The translations under genes were made by a program, and so were the position numbers. A stretch of 64,000 nucleotides of DNA from Lytechinus variegatus (Eukaryota; Echinodermata; Echinoidea; Temnopleuroida; Toxopneustidae): assembly GCF_018143015.1 (NCBI RefSeq), contig NC_054747.1, positions 1,673,736 through 1,737,735 on the forward strand, read 5' to 3'. Shown piece by piece: positions 17,701 through 28,590 of this stretch. The notes beneath the pieces were generated by a model that had not been told where the DNA came from, ran no database searches, and was given only the letters and a program-made list of their open reading frames with translations. Positions within the stretch are counted from its first letter, which is position 1; the number at the start of each line of letters is the position of its first letter.

Positions 17701-18074
17701 CCTAATTCAGATGGGTCAAAAACTATTACCATCGAATCCATGATTGTAAATAATATACATTGTCCACCATTAATTGTCCCCAACCTATCATTAATTGCCC
17801 TTAACTTTCAGCTGGAGTTACAGATAAGAGATTGTTTGAGCTAGCCGACAACATCCTAGATGCAGGGGCCATCGAACAGCTTGGCATCAACTTTGGCTTC
17901 AGGCAGTTCAAGGTTAACCAGTACCTCAACATGAACAAAGACCGTGGTGACCGTTCAGGGACTTTGGCAATGCTCCTGGAATGGAGGAAGAAGACACCTA
18001 GGACAGCCCAGATACGGGATCTAGTAGACGCCCTCAAGAACGCTGGTGCTGATGGTTCATTTAACAACAATTGA
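11718..18074 (+). CDS. Ig-Ig-TM-tandem death domain receptor, 8 exons, frameshifted
   Basis: Type I membrane receptor. Exons: 11718-11739, 12419-12678, 13306-13402, 14462-14796, 15167-15280, 16304-16366, 16910-17182 and 17812-18074, all with GT/AG borders. Exon 1 joined to exon 2 gives a signal peptide (MSSSFAI-AIRLTVMLSC). Exons 2-3 encode a V-type Ig (PCPF, FWFYHD, DDQGTYRCEV). Exon 4 encodes a C-type Ig (LTCQLANVYP, GWYQDG, EWMCKASY). Exon 5 is the membrane helix (IVVPIVVVLAVIVVIVIIAIV) followed by RRRRNRR. Exon 6 is a short linker with a YGEI motif. Exons 7 and 8 each encode one death domain. One base is missing at about 14574, giving a TAA at 14575-14577; allowing for it, the coding length is exactly 476 codons with stop. 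Death domains normally recruit adaptors or kinases by homotypic contact, so signalling from an Ig ligand-binding head is inferred. AATAAA signals lie at 18206 and 18248. Confidence 0.85.
12218..12370 (-). repeat. tRNA-derived SINE in intron 1 of the Ig receptor
   Basis: On the minus strand the head has GTGGTCTAGTGGTTATGAC (A-box region) and GGGTTCGATTCCC (B-box). A body ending near TAAATGGGTACCGG follows. It sits immediately upstream of exon 2. Confidence 0.7.
13960..14060 (+). repeat. SINE 3' tail fragment
   Basis: A GCGCTTT...AAAGCGCTAAATAAAT module runs into ATT repeats, like the 3' end of the SINE at 1306-1662. No clear tRNA head is seen, so it is a truncated copy within intron 3 of the Ig receptor. 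A second ATT/ATC-rich run follows at 14281-14330. Confidence 0.5.
14575..14577 (+). pseudogene. Premature stop from a 1-base deletion in exon 4 of the Ig receptor
   Basis: The frame entering from exon 3 reads ...CQLANVYP and then TAA. Continuing in the +1-shifted frame gives TNVSLGWYQDG and the rest of the Ig domain. The paralogous exon at 41945-42264 reads NVYPVKDAVLTWYQDG without interruption, so one G appears lost after CCC. Either the gene is a recent pseudogene or allele, or the assembly has an error. Confidence 0.8.
16910..17182 (+). CDS. Exon 7 of the Ig receptor: first death domain
   Basis: Encodes 91 residues forming a whole six-helix death domain: start IAEEVTDESDLSKLGRHLGI, the central Trp in LFTWKEKT, and a C-terminal helix ending NLITEYFP. 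Both flanking introns are phase 1, so the domain is a self-contained exon module. It precedes a second, related death domain. Confidence 0.85.
17812..18074 (+). CDS. Exon 8 of the Ig receptor: second death domain and stop
   Basis: Encodes 87 residues with the same helix pattern as the first death domain (FGFRQFKVNQYL versus LGIRQFKLNQIL; LLEWRKKTPRTAQ versus LFTWKEKTPPAKQ). It ends in a TGA soon after the last helix. The resemblance suggests the two arose by exon duplication. Confidence 0.85.
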
Positions 18075-19508
18075 GGTAGTAGTCCTAACTGGACTTTTTT
18101 TAAAAAAAGAGTGATAATGTGAAAGATAACTATAGTAACAATACTAACAATGAAACGATTGGTGCACATATTAAGGAAAATTGCGTACAATCATGTATAC
18201 TGTATAATAAAGATGTTAATGCAAAAACTTATGTGGATTCCAGTCGAAATAAAGTGTTGTGCTATACACTAATTTTCACAATTATATCAGAAATTCAAAA
18301 CACTGGAATTAACATTCACAATCGCCATCCATTTGAGAAGATAAAATCGCTGTATTGCAAACACACCTTTGATGTTATTCTTTCCTATTATTTTTCTATC
18401 AGACCACTGAATGCCCACCTTTATCTGGTGTAAGGCAAGGTTGCCCCTCGGTGACTTCTTTCAACTGCGAAATATCTACCAAGAAAGGACAGCGCATCAT
18501 TTCGTACAGATATTGCAAAGTGGAAGGCTGGGAAGTCTTTGTAAAATATCAAGCGGCTTGATGACATTGTAAATGAGAACTGTGCTTAAACGAGAATTTT
18601 TTTGTTCTGTCAGTGGGGGTTCCTATGCTCCAGTACTGTGTACTATAAATTATATTTGAATTAAACAACCGACATCGACTGTAAACTACGGCATGAATAA
18701 TGAAAATTCAAGAACGAATAGGCGTGTTTCAACCCCCCCCCCTTGAACTATATTTGTGTATTTGTTTTCAAAGAACCGTTTTATTTAGGATCACATTGCT
18801 TTCGAGGTATAATCGAGAAATTACATTATTAAAATTGATGCATACTGTATAAAGAACCATAAACTGGTTGAACCTTGTGTGAGTCAAGATCATCGTGGAT
18901 GTTGATTATTGCTCTTTCAATCTTGTCAATCCAACCAAAAAAGAAAAGAAAAAAACGTTATTAAACGAATAGGTTATTATGGCTTAATATTGAGTACCTA
19001 AAAAAATATTAATCACGTCAAATTATTATGGAGAATTATTACTGAGTAACTAAAGAATTGCCAAATGGCTGAAAATTATATTTTAAATTTGCAAAATCTG
19101 TACAAAACAAATGTGCTTAAAATATTTTACAATCGGAACTAAAAGATTTCCTTGACCTTTTGGTGATCATGATAAATAACAGTATGCAGTAATTTTTTTT
19201 AAGTTTTATTAAGACACATTGTTGTATTTCTAAACATGCATGGTTCCTTTGAACAGTGTCATGCACAGATTGGATGATTTGATATTTAAAAATGAGAGGC
19301 AATCACGCTAAACGTCACATAAAATGAAACTACAAAGTAGTCTCGACATTGCCAACAATGTTGGGAGGATGGTGTGACATTATATGATAACCCTCTGTTT
19401 GCTTGTGGAAAGGAAATTAACTTTACATTCGCAAGACAATACCACTTGGGAACAAGAGAGACTCTTGAGTGACGTTCTAGTCTCTCTTACGTTTCAGTAG
19501 TTCCTTTC
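18075..19508. other. 3' flank of the Ig receptor, no further gene seen
   Basis: AT-rich. The first 180 bases are probably 3' UTR (AATAAA at 18206-18211 and 18248-18253). No other coding region is supported. Confidence 0.45.
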
Positions 19509-20090
19509 AGGTCAAGTCCACCCCAGCTAAATGTTGATTTGAATAAATAGAGAAAAATCAAACTAGCAAAACACTGAAATTTCCATCAAAATCGGATTTA
19601 AAATAAGTTATGCCATTTTAAAGTTTCGCTTATCTTTCACAAAAAAGTGATACCTGTATGCACAACTCAGTGACATGCAAATGAGTCAGGAGATGATGTC
19701 CATCACTCACTTTTTCTTTTTTTTTGTTTGAATTATACAATATTTAATTCTTGACAGATATTACCATAGGGGCCGACTTGACTGAATCATATAGTATTAA
19801 ACAATACTAATATGACATGTTCAGGGAGGGATTGATCGCTGTTTCACTTGACAACGAGAAGAAAATTAGAATATTTTATATTTCATATAATAAAATACAA
19901 AGGAAATAGTGAATGGATGACGTCATCAGTTTCCTCATTTGCATGCCAACCAGGATGTGCATATAACTGTTTTGTGAATTTAAGCAGAACTTTTGAACGT
20001 CATAACTTTCTTATTTTACATCCGATTTTGATGATATTTCAAATTTCAAATCCCCCTCCCTTTTCTAAAGAATCTAGAAGTCCAAAAACA
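19509..20090. repeat. Degraded palindromic MITE (TTAA-family relative)
   Basis: The left end reads GTCAAGTCCACCCCAGC and the interior includes AAAATCGGATTTAAAATAAG. The right side carries the inverted counterpart (CTTATTTTACATCCGATTTTGATG). It is clearly related to the better-preserved copy at 46598-47183 but its right terminus is eroded. Confidence 0.6.
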
Positions 20091-20689
20091 ACAATAGTTC
20101 AATACATCTTTGAATAATTGGGATGGTAATATTATTAACACAATTTCCATTATTGAACAATTTTGAGGTTAATCTTTCTCATTCCCTTCTTCTTCTCCAT
20201 CTCCCCCTCTCTATCCATTTTCATTTTTCCTGATATATTCTTTCTCTTCTCTAGCTCTTTTTCTCTCTATGTGGAATGTTCACTATATCTTTAGTAATGC
20301 AATTATTGCCCTTATGTCATAATTCACATGTTTTTGTTACAATGCTGGATATAAATATAATGTATCACAAATGTTTATTGTCAGTCATAAGTGTTCTCTT
20401 TATTTCAGTAAACACATACCGAAATGTTATATCTGGAGGTAAACATCTATTGCCCTATTATTTTTAAGTGCTTTACAAAAAAACATAATCAAACTTACAT
20501 TTCAATCCTAACAAGAATTAAGTCTACTAAAGTTCCATGTAATAATAGAAATCGATCATATTTACCCACAATTACAATCAATACTTAATAATACTGAATA
20601 AATTAGGACAAGAAGAGGTGTGTTTTGAGGGGAGATTTGAAGGATTCAAGAGAGATTTATTGACGAATATGTAGCAGTGGCGCAACAGA

Positions 20690-20910
20690 CGGGGGGGGGC
20701 ATGGGGGCACAACCTGCCCCCCCCCCCCCCGACGGATTTCACCGGGACCAATAAAGAGAAAGGGAGATGGAAAGAAAGGGAAACGGAAAGGAAAGGATGA
20801 AAAGGGAAAATGGAAAAAATGAAAAATCTATCACATGATTAGAATTTAATTTCAATAGGCAATTTTTTCCCAGCTCGCTTTGATCGCTGGAGACTTTTTA
20901 CAGCTTTTCT
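20690..20910. repeat. Interspersed repeat with poly-G/poly-C and purine-rich body
   Basis: A G-run and C-run pair is followed by AAAGGGAAA-type purine tracts and a stretch resembling the repeats at 22590-22745, 22835-23030 and 59825-60100 (shared phrase AATCTATCACA, then a TCGCTTTGCTCG-like motif). Confidence 0.45.
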
Positions 20911-20914
20911 CACA

Positions 20915-22414
20915 TTGCTATGTTTTTCCCCTTCAAAATACTTGGTTCATTACGCAACTGTGTTCGCTCCCATTCTTTCTTACCTTGTTAACTTAAGTTT
21001 AGAGCAGTCGCATGTCCCGTCCTCTCTGAAATGCGCTCATGTTACACCACTGTTAAAGAAACCCTCTCTTGATCCCGATTCTCTCCAAAATTACCGACCG
21101 GTTTCTAACTTACCCTTCCTCTTCAAAGTCCTTGAAAGGATTGCTTTCTCTAGTCTTGCTGAATACTTTCACGACAATAATATGTTCGACCCATTTCAAT
21201 CTGCCTACAGACCCCACCACAGTGTGGAAATCCTTCTTGTGAGCACCTCAAATCATATCCTCCAAGAGATGGACCGAGGGCGTGTGACTGCTTAACTCTT
21301 ACTCGATCTATCCTTCACTTTCGACACAGTAAACCATACTTATGCTGAATAATTTAAGTTCGTTTGGTGTCAGAGGTGAAGCATTCAAATGGTTTGAATC
21401 CTATCTTTCTTCCCATTCACATATTGTATGTATAAATGGCTGTCAATCAGCTGTTTCACCTCTGACCCATGGCGTACCGCAGGGTTCTGTGGGCGGACCG
21501 ACCCTTTTCTCAATTTACATGATTGGATTGCGGCAAGTGATGCTCCGTCACGGAATTGACTACCGTATTTACGCTGACGACATTCAAATTATTATTTCTT
21601 TTGACTCAACTCAGCAAGCAGCTGATTATGCTATTCATCGTCTTCAATTATGTATGATTGATGTTCACGACTGGATGCAAACCCATTCTTTGAAACTAAA
21701 CTTGGTTAAGTGTGAATTTCTTTTGTTTGGCTCTAAAGTGCAGCTCAACAAAATTGATGTCAATTCCTTTTCATTTTCTGGCCACACAATTCATTTGTCT
21801 CAAACTTGCCGTAATCTTGGAGTAAATTTTGATTCACACATGACGATGTCTTCCCAAATTTCAAATATCTGCAAATCAGTTCGGTATCATCTTCGCAATC
21901 TAGGATTTATCCGGAAATATTTATCTAAGTCCGCGACCGAAAAGATAGTACATGCCTTGATTTCCTCCCGCCTTGATTTTTGTAATGCCCTTTTGTTTAA
22001 TTTACCGCTCGCATTGTCACTTTTTAAAGTAAACGCTCACATATCACCCCCATCTTATGTTCGCTGCACTGGCTCCCTATAAAAAACCGGATTATCTTTA
22101 AGATTTTGTTACTTGCCTTTCATAGTATTCGTGGATCAGCACCACAATACAGTCTTTCATTTACCAATCACTACAGACCAGGCAGATCTTTGCGCTCATC
22201 CACCTCTGGCTTACTTGTCATTCCGAAAGTTTCAAAAACTTGGGGGGAAAGATCATTTCCTTTTGCATGCCCCACTTTGTGGAATAGCCTTCCTGAAGAC
22301 ATAAAAATATGTACCTCTGTAGAAACTTTCAAAAAACTTTGCTATTTAACTCTTAGCTCTTTATGCGCCTTGAGCACTCTACATAGTCATTATTATTGTG
22401 AATGTGTTGTGTAA
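20915..22414 (+). pseudogene. Degraded L2/CR1-like non-LTR retrotransposon (RT to 3' end)
   Basis: Three consecutive open frames (20915-21295, 21342-22082, 22106-22414) read through one reverse transcriptase. The first has [30 protein letters not shown]. The second has GVPQGSVGGPTLFSIYM and the catalytic YADDIQ, then thumb-like sequence. The third is the C-terminal RSLRSSTSGLLV...CPTLWNSLPEDI tail typical of the CR1/L2 group. A stop at 21293-21295, a shift before 21342, and a deletion near 22015-22080 break the frame. No endonuclease is seen upstream, so it is 5' truncated and dead. Confidence 0.85.
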
Positions 22415-22589
22415 AAGCTATATTCTGTATATACATGCGAATGATTAATATAAGCGGCAATCTGCGATGTTGAAATGGCTTTGATATCAAGAAGTTCCGG
22501 GGGCTCCGCCCCGGACCCCAACCGTTAAGCACTCTCGTATATGAGTGTGGAAGGGTTCGGCCATGGCCCCAAAATTTATAAAACCAAGA

Positions 22590-23030
22590 AAAAAAGGGAG
22601 GAAAGAAAAGTAAAGGAAAAGTGTAAGATATGATTTTATTTTCTGAACATAATGTAAAACAAAATAGATTCTCATGAAAAGGTGATTTTTCTTCTCGCTC
22701 GCTTTGCTCACTCGGGACTTGAGTTGAGCAGCTTTTTAGCACATGCACCATACTGTGCCCCCTTTTTTACTCTTTACTCTACTGCCGCAAATAATCTTGT
22801 TCACAGTGGTGTACAAACCACATAACAAAAGGAATGGAAAGAAAAAAAGAGTTATCATTATTCTCTGGATATCATGTCAAAATCTATCACAAATTGGATT
22901 TTGTATTATATATGTCAAATTTTTTGCTCGGTCGCTCGCAACTTTTATTTTTAAAGATACATTCTGCCCGATGCGCTATCTGGCCCTCTCAAAATCGTCG
23001 CCTCATTACACCATTACGCTTGTTCATACC
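22590..23030. repeat. Two tandem copies of an interspersed repeat
   Basis: Segments 22590-22745 and 22835-23030 share a layout (AAGGAAAG..., TTATTTTCTG, AAAATCTATCACA, CTCGC-rich motif, then a CCC-rich end). The same family recurs at 59825-60100. The pair separates two oppositely oriented non-LTR remnants. Confidence 0.5.
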
Positions 23031-23079
23031 ATGATATGACCGGGAAATGTTAGGCACTTGCCCCCCCCCCCCCCCCTGG

Positions 23080-23570
23080 CCACAGACCCCTTTTACGCCG
23101 CTGATATGTAGAGGGAGATTATTCCAGACAATTGGAGCATTAACTTCAAAAGCACGTCGACCATACCGAGTACATGTACGAGGAGAAGGAGAAAGGGACA
23201 AGCGTGTAGAAGAAGAAGATCGGAGATTATGAGATGTTGAAGCTTTATAAGAGATTTGATTTTGGAGATAAAAGGGGGGCAAGGTCATTTCTTATTTTCT
23301 AAACAAAAAGAAGAATTTTGAATTGTATTCGTTTTTCAATGGGTAGCCAATGGATGAAATTGAGAATAGGAAAGATATGTTCCCGCACTTATGTCCTAAA
23401 GCCAAGCGTGCAGCACTGTTTTGGATACGCTGGCATGGCTGAAGAGGAAGTAAATGCGTTGTTGACAAACCGGGGAAAAAAGGCCGTTGCAATAATCTAA
23501 GTAGGACATTTATAATTGTGACATCATTTGACATTATGACAGAGGGAATTACCAAAAGTAAATTATTCAA
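23080..23570 (-). pseudogene. L2/CR1-like non-LTR retrotransposon 3' fragment
   Basis: On the minus strand, 23500-23300 encodes CQRIQNSAARLALGHKCGN and 23280-23080 encodes LRSSSSTRLSLSP...YGRRAFEVNAPIVWNNLPLHI. These are the conserved post-RT blocks of CR1/L2 elements (QNSAARL; WNxLP). The two blocks are in different frames. It is head-to-head with the fragment at 20915-22414. Confidence 0.75.
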
Positions 23571-23808
23571 ATATTTACACTATATGTAAGAGAATACATT
23601 AGCGTGTTCTTGTTATTATTTAAATAGTTTCTTAAGCATGAAATAGGCTAAACGATCATTGGCTTTAGCTTTGCAATATCTTATTACCAAATCCGAAGGC
23701 AAAGTGCTCGTCCCGTTTATTTTTACATTTGAATTACAAAAAAAATCCAGATAGAGGCACTGTAGACGCGAAACGATTCCAAACTTAGTTACACGTGCTA
23801 CGGTTTAA

Positions 23809-24307
23809 AGGGGAAGTTCACCCTGACAAAAAGTTTATTGTAAAAATAGCAGAAAAATAAGAAAAAATATTGCCGAAGGTTTGAGAAGAATTCATCAAAT
23901 AATTAAAAAGTTATTAGAATTTCAATTATTTGATTTGTGACGTCATATGCGAGCAGCATCCCTACATAGCGAATGGTAAAAAAAATCAATGAAATTTCAT
24001 TTTCTCAGGAAATTGAAAATAGTTTTCGCTGTACCTTTTGTATATCAATAGACAAATCATTTCACATCCGACCGTGAATAGAAAACAAAATTAAGTCATA
24101 AGGAACCGTAAAAAATATGAAATTCATGCATTTTATATTTACATAACACATGGGGCAGCTGCTCGTTTATGACGTCACAAATCCAAAACTTTGAACTCTA
24201 ATAACTTTCTTACTCTTTAACGGAATTTCCTCAAACCTTCACCAATATTTTTGACTATTTTTTCTGCTATTTTTACAACAAAGTTTTCTTCAGGGTGAAC
24301 TTCCCCT
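23809..24307. mobile_element. Palindromic MITE flanked by TTAA
   Basis: Inverted ends AGGGGAAGTTCACCCTGA are bordered by TTAA at 23805-23808 and 24308-24311. The two halves are imperfect reverse complements over most of the 499-bp element. No coding capacity. Relatives in this window: 46598-47183, 55132-55715, 55731-56183, 37226-37813, 19509-20090 and part of 47640-47835. Confidence 0.75.
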
Positions 24308-24311
24308 TTAA

Positions 24312-25120
24312 TAAACCAGGCCTGTTCACTTGTATTTGGTTTGCATCTTTTAATATAATGGTACATTAATCACCCCCACTATGAGACTTCACTGTGCCAT
24401 CTGCAGCCATATTGCTCTGCCCCTAGCATTTAAGAAGAAATACGAGGATCAGAAACTTTTTTTTTTGGGGGGGGGGGCTGCGAAAACGGAAAATATGGAC
24501 ATTTCTCACGCGTGTAACACGTGATTTAAGAATAGAGGAAAAACACTTCCAAGCGCTATTCAAGACAAAGAGCAGCAAAGAGATTTATTCTCGAAATTTT
24601 GTGATTCAAAACAACTGTTTCCAGAATCTGGACAAATGACAAATTTCCTATGTTTCGTCAATTCCGAGACGTAGGCCGAAACTATTGTTCTAGTTCACAT
24701 TTTTTTCGGGACAGATCTCCCAGCTGTAATCACAAATTCATGGGCATTTTCCGCTCTATTGCCATGATTGCTAGAGGAGCATGAGAGAGAGAGAGGGGGG
24801 GGGGGTAAGGGTTGTGGAGATGTTTTTCCAGATCACCGAATATGCTTTAGAAAAGCGTACATTGTAATCAAATTGGGAGATTTTTGTATTCTTCCCCATT
24901 TCTGTCTTCGATAAAGAAATTTGCACGCTCGATCTGTCCTTTATCTTTCATTTGCACTTGGTTGTAGGCGAATTTATGCCAGATATACTTGTTTTTCCCC
25001 ACACAGGTTTTGTTTTGCGTGTGTGTGTGTTTAGGGAACAATGCCATGCTCCAGTATAATGTATTATTTCTATTTGTACCAGCCATTCAATTTTTCACAG
25101 GGGCACTTTTGAATGCAATA
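24312..25120. other. Non-coding stretch
   Basis: No supported gene. Includes T(n)G(n) at 24459-24477 and (GA)n-G(n) at 24784-24806. Confidence 0.4.
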
Positions 25121-25124
25121 TCGG

Positions 25125-25605
25125 CGATGCAGAACCTTGAAACATCATTGTAAGGATGAATCATCATTGTAATGATGATTGCTATTGTGAATCATGACCT
25201 TTGATTAGCGTTCGTGATTCTAGTCATGTTATGGTTTGGTTTCACTCGAGCTAAAAAAAAATCGTCATACTCATTAGCCTTATTTTTCACTGGAATAAAA
25301 TTTCAAATTACCCTGTTTTCGTGTGAAACGGCGGAAGGGCATGTTTTAAGTGCCAGTTTGAGTGTAAATAGTACCAATTTGCTACGGATCAGCGACAAAT
25401 CATCATTTCATATATTACCAGAGTGTATTTTTAACTAACATCTCCATGAAACAGTCTATCGTTTCACACGGTAAAAAAATGACGAATATTTAGCACGCGT
25501 GAAACCAAACCAGAACATGATTAGAATCAGGAACGCTAATCACAGTCATGATTACAATAGCGATCATCATTTCAATGATGATTCAAGATTCTCGTGTGAA
25601 AAGGC
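25125..25605. repeat. Palindromic MITE of about 470 bp
   Basis: The left half (GAAACATCATTG..., ATGATGATTGCTATTGTGA, ATGACCTTTGATTAGCG, TTTGGTTTCAC) is mirrored on the right (GTGAAACCAAACCAG, CGCTAATCACAGTCATG, CAATAGCGATCATCAT). The junction of the halves lies near 25370. No coding capacity; superfamily not evident. Confidence 0.6.
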
Positions 25606-26783
25606 CCTAAAAATATAGAAATAAAACCATGCGCTAATAAAGATACGTGCACAAATCAGTACCAATCTGAATAATGATGTTTAAAAAAATTATTTCAGTC
25701 AGGACATGTTGAAAGTCACACGGGAAAAAATACAAATTGTTATACATTAATGTCCCTTCTGAAATCTGAAGTATCTATTTCTTGAATGCATGGATATTAA
25801 GTGTTGGTAGCTGAGCTCAAATTATGATACTTATAACGTGTACATTAAATTATTGGCCGAGTAGAATGACTGTATAGCCATGCATGTATAGGATAAAATG
25901 TGCCTTGTTATTTTTTTCTCGTCTTAAGAGAGATAACGCTCTGTATTGAACCTATTTTCCTCACTGTGATGCTTTGGGAATTTAGAAAAACATATACCAC
26001 TTTCAGATTCATTTATTTCACACCTCTTTAGAATACACAAAAATACATAAACGCAAATAAAATCCTTATAGAGCAGAACAAATATTGACAAGTATAGATT
26101 ATATAAGTAGTCATAAACAGATAGTAAAACACTAAAACAAAAATGATTTCAGCTGAACGGCGGATGTGGGGCCGTGTGGGGAAAGACAGAAAGCCATTGG
26201 CCTATCGACGTCTATCCCCCTGATTACTGTACAACAGGAAAAGGCTTACACAGTTTACAAAAAAAAAGAGAAAACAAGCAAACAAACATATTGCAAGAAA
26301 GGGAAAAACAAAGGAATTAAAATCCGAATTAGCGATCGGGGGGGGGGGGGGGGGGCAGGCAAAGGAGGGGACACCCAAGTGTCAATTATTTAATATAGTA
26401 TTGTAATAGGTCATTGTGGCGTATATACACATAAATGTACTGATACAGATGTATAAATACATAAACCCAACTAATATAGCATTTAGAATTTCATTTAATT
26501 ATTTTATATTTTATGAATAATATGATTCTTAAAGAAATAAGAAAAAATTATCTTTTGCACCAACATGCTGCATGACATAAGATGACATTTGATTGTTTAT
26601 TTTTTATTAGGTAGCTGTGAATCTCAGTAGGCCAATCATGGGTATGCCTACCTGACCGAAATGCTAATACCACCCAATTTGGTATGGCCTTCTAACGCAT
26701 ATATACAATTCTACGAAAGCCTCTCTTATAATCATCACTATGTAATAAGAATGGAGTTTGTCATGTGTATGCAGAAAAAGGGG
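25606..26783. other. Non-coding stretch with long G run
   Basis: No supported gene. A G run of about 17 bases lies at 26339-26355. Confidence 0.4.
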
Positions 26784-28590
26784 CAGGGCTCGACACTAGC
26801 GGCGGTCCGACGGTCCCAGACCGGTAAAAATCGCTGTCGGGCCGGTAGATTTTCAGAAATAGGAAGATTTACTGGTCCGACATGACCAGTAAAAAATATC
26901 ATTGTCGGGTCAATAACTGTTCCAGAAATGGTCAAATTCACTGCAAACCATTCCCCCCCCCCCCCCGATAAATTCTGTCATTCACACACAGAATACACAC
27001 AGAATGAATCGCACGTAATTGCTACTAGAGCAGATACAGTGTACATACATGTATGTAGCTAGCCAGCCACACAACTCACGTGGTAAATTCTTTACTGGCT
27101 TCGCGAATGAAGCTTGGCTAAACTCTGGCAGAAATCTCTCACAGAATTGTCAAAATTCGCGGTTCATACTCATGAAAGGCTCTTATAATGTCCATATTTC
27201 CTAAAAATTGGAGTAACTCTGTCATTTGTAAGCAGTAAAAGGATAAATTTTCACTTCTGTTTGGTTCAAACACATCGGGTTTCGGGTGATATCGTCTGAA
27301 TACAAGTTAGCCCCACATATGCATTTATGTATGTGTTGATACACTTGGTTTCTGACTTTTTTCGTAGCTATTTTAAATGAGCCAAAAAGAAATTGATAAA
27401 TTATTTATGATAATAGTTTTAGCTTTCTTCCTCTGTTTTCTTCCTATCTTTGTTTTCTTCCTATCTTTCTTTCCTTCTTTCTTTTCAATTTTTCTTTGTT
27501 TCTTCCCTAATTTTTTTGTTATCTTTTTTTATTTTCCTTTTTTTTAATTCGTTCATTCATTCTTTCTATCCTTTTAAAAATATTTTTCTCTATTTCTTTT
27601 TTTTCTCTCTCTCTCTTTCTTTTTTTTCTCTCTCTTTCTTTCTTTCTTTATTTATTTCTTTCTTCCTTCCTTCCTTCCTTCTTCCTTTCCTTCCCTTCCC
27701 TCCTTCCTTCCCTGCTTCCTTCCTTCTTTCTTTATTCCTTCTTCCTTTCTTTTTCTTCCTTCCTTCCTTTCTTTCTTTTTTAAATTTTTCTTTCTTTAAT
27801 TCTTGAGTCCATCCATCCTATATTCATCTCTTCTCTTCTTCCTTTCTTTCCTTCCTTTTACCCTTTTCTTTCCTTCATTCTTCGTTACTTTCTTTGTATC
27901 TTTCTTCCTTCCACCCATCATTTATTTACCCTTTCTTCTTTTCTTTGTCTCTCAGTCTTTCTTTTACCTTTTCTTTTTTTATATTGTTTGCGTCTTTCCT
28001 TCCTTCCCTTCCTTCCTTTATCTATTTCTTTCCTTCTATCTATCATTTTACCTTTCCTTTATTTCTTCCTTCTTTCAATCCTCCCTTCCTCTCTTTCTTT
28101 TGTCCTTCTTTCCATCTCTCCTTTAACCCTTTCTTTTTTATTTGCTTATTTCTTTCCTTTACTTCTTTCTGGATTTGTTCTTTCTTTCTGTATTGCTTGC
28201 TTCATTTATTTTTTCTTTTTTCTTTCTTTTTTATTTCTTTATTATTTTCGTTTCTTCTTTATTCCTTCATTCCTTTCCTTCTTTAGTTCTTTCTCTCTTT
28301 ACCTTTTTTTTACTTCCTTCATTCCTTCCTTTTTTATTCTTTCTTTTCTTCCCTTTCCTTCCTTTCTTTCTTTCCTTCTTCGTTTCTGTCTCGCTTTCTT
28401 TTTGTCCTTCATTCCTTCATTTCATGGGGGGGGGTAACGAAAGGCTAGACAAATAAACTTGCGCCTTTTTAATGTTTTCTTTATTTTTTGGGACCAGTAG
28501 ATTTTAGGTTCGGACCAGTAAAAATTTGAAAAACTGGGTATCTACTGGTCCAACCTATTCATGTCGGAAATGGATTAGTGTGGAGCCCTG
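26784..28590. mobile_element. hAT-like inverted-repeat element with polypyrimidine core
   Basis: The ends are inverted: CAGGGCTCGACACTA at 26784 and TAGTGTGGAGCCCTG ending at 28590. Both sides then carry ACTGGTCC-type subterminal repeats (left 26815-26900, right about 28490-28550). CAGGG termini are common in hAT elements. No transposase frame exists. A matching 8-bp target duplication is not evident, so the superfamily call is tentative. Confidence 0.55.
27421..28431 (+). repeat. About 1-kb TTTC/TTCC polypyrimidine tract
   Basis: Almost pure T and C on the plus strand, made of drifting TTTC/TTCC tetranucleotides. All three forward frames stay open for long distances simply because stop codons need A or G. 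The Phe/Leu/Ser-rich translations are not proteins. Confidence 0.95.

Noticed and set aside
27450..28456. Several Phe/Leu/Ser-rich open frames that look like membrane proteins
   Set aside because: They are translations of a T/C-only tract in all forward frames and have no conserved motif.
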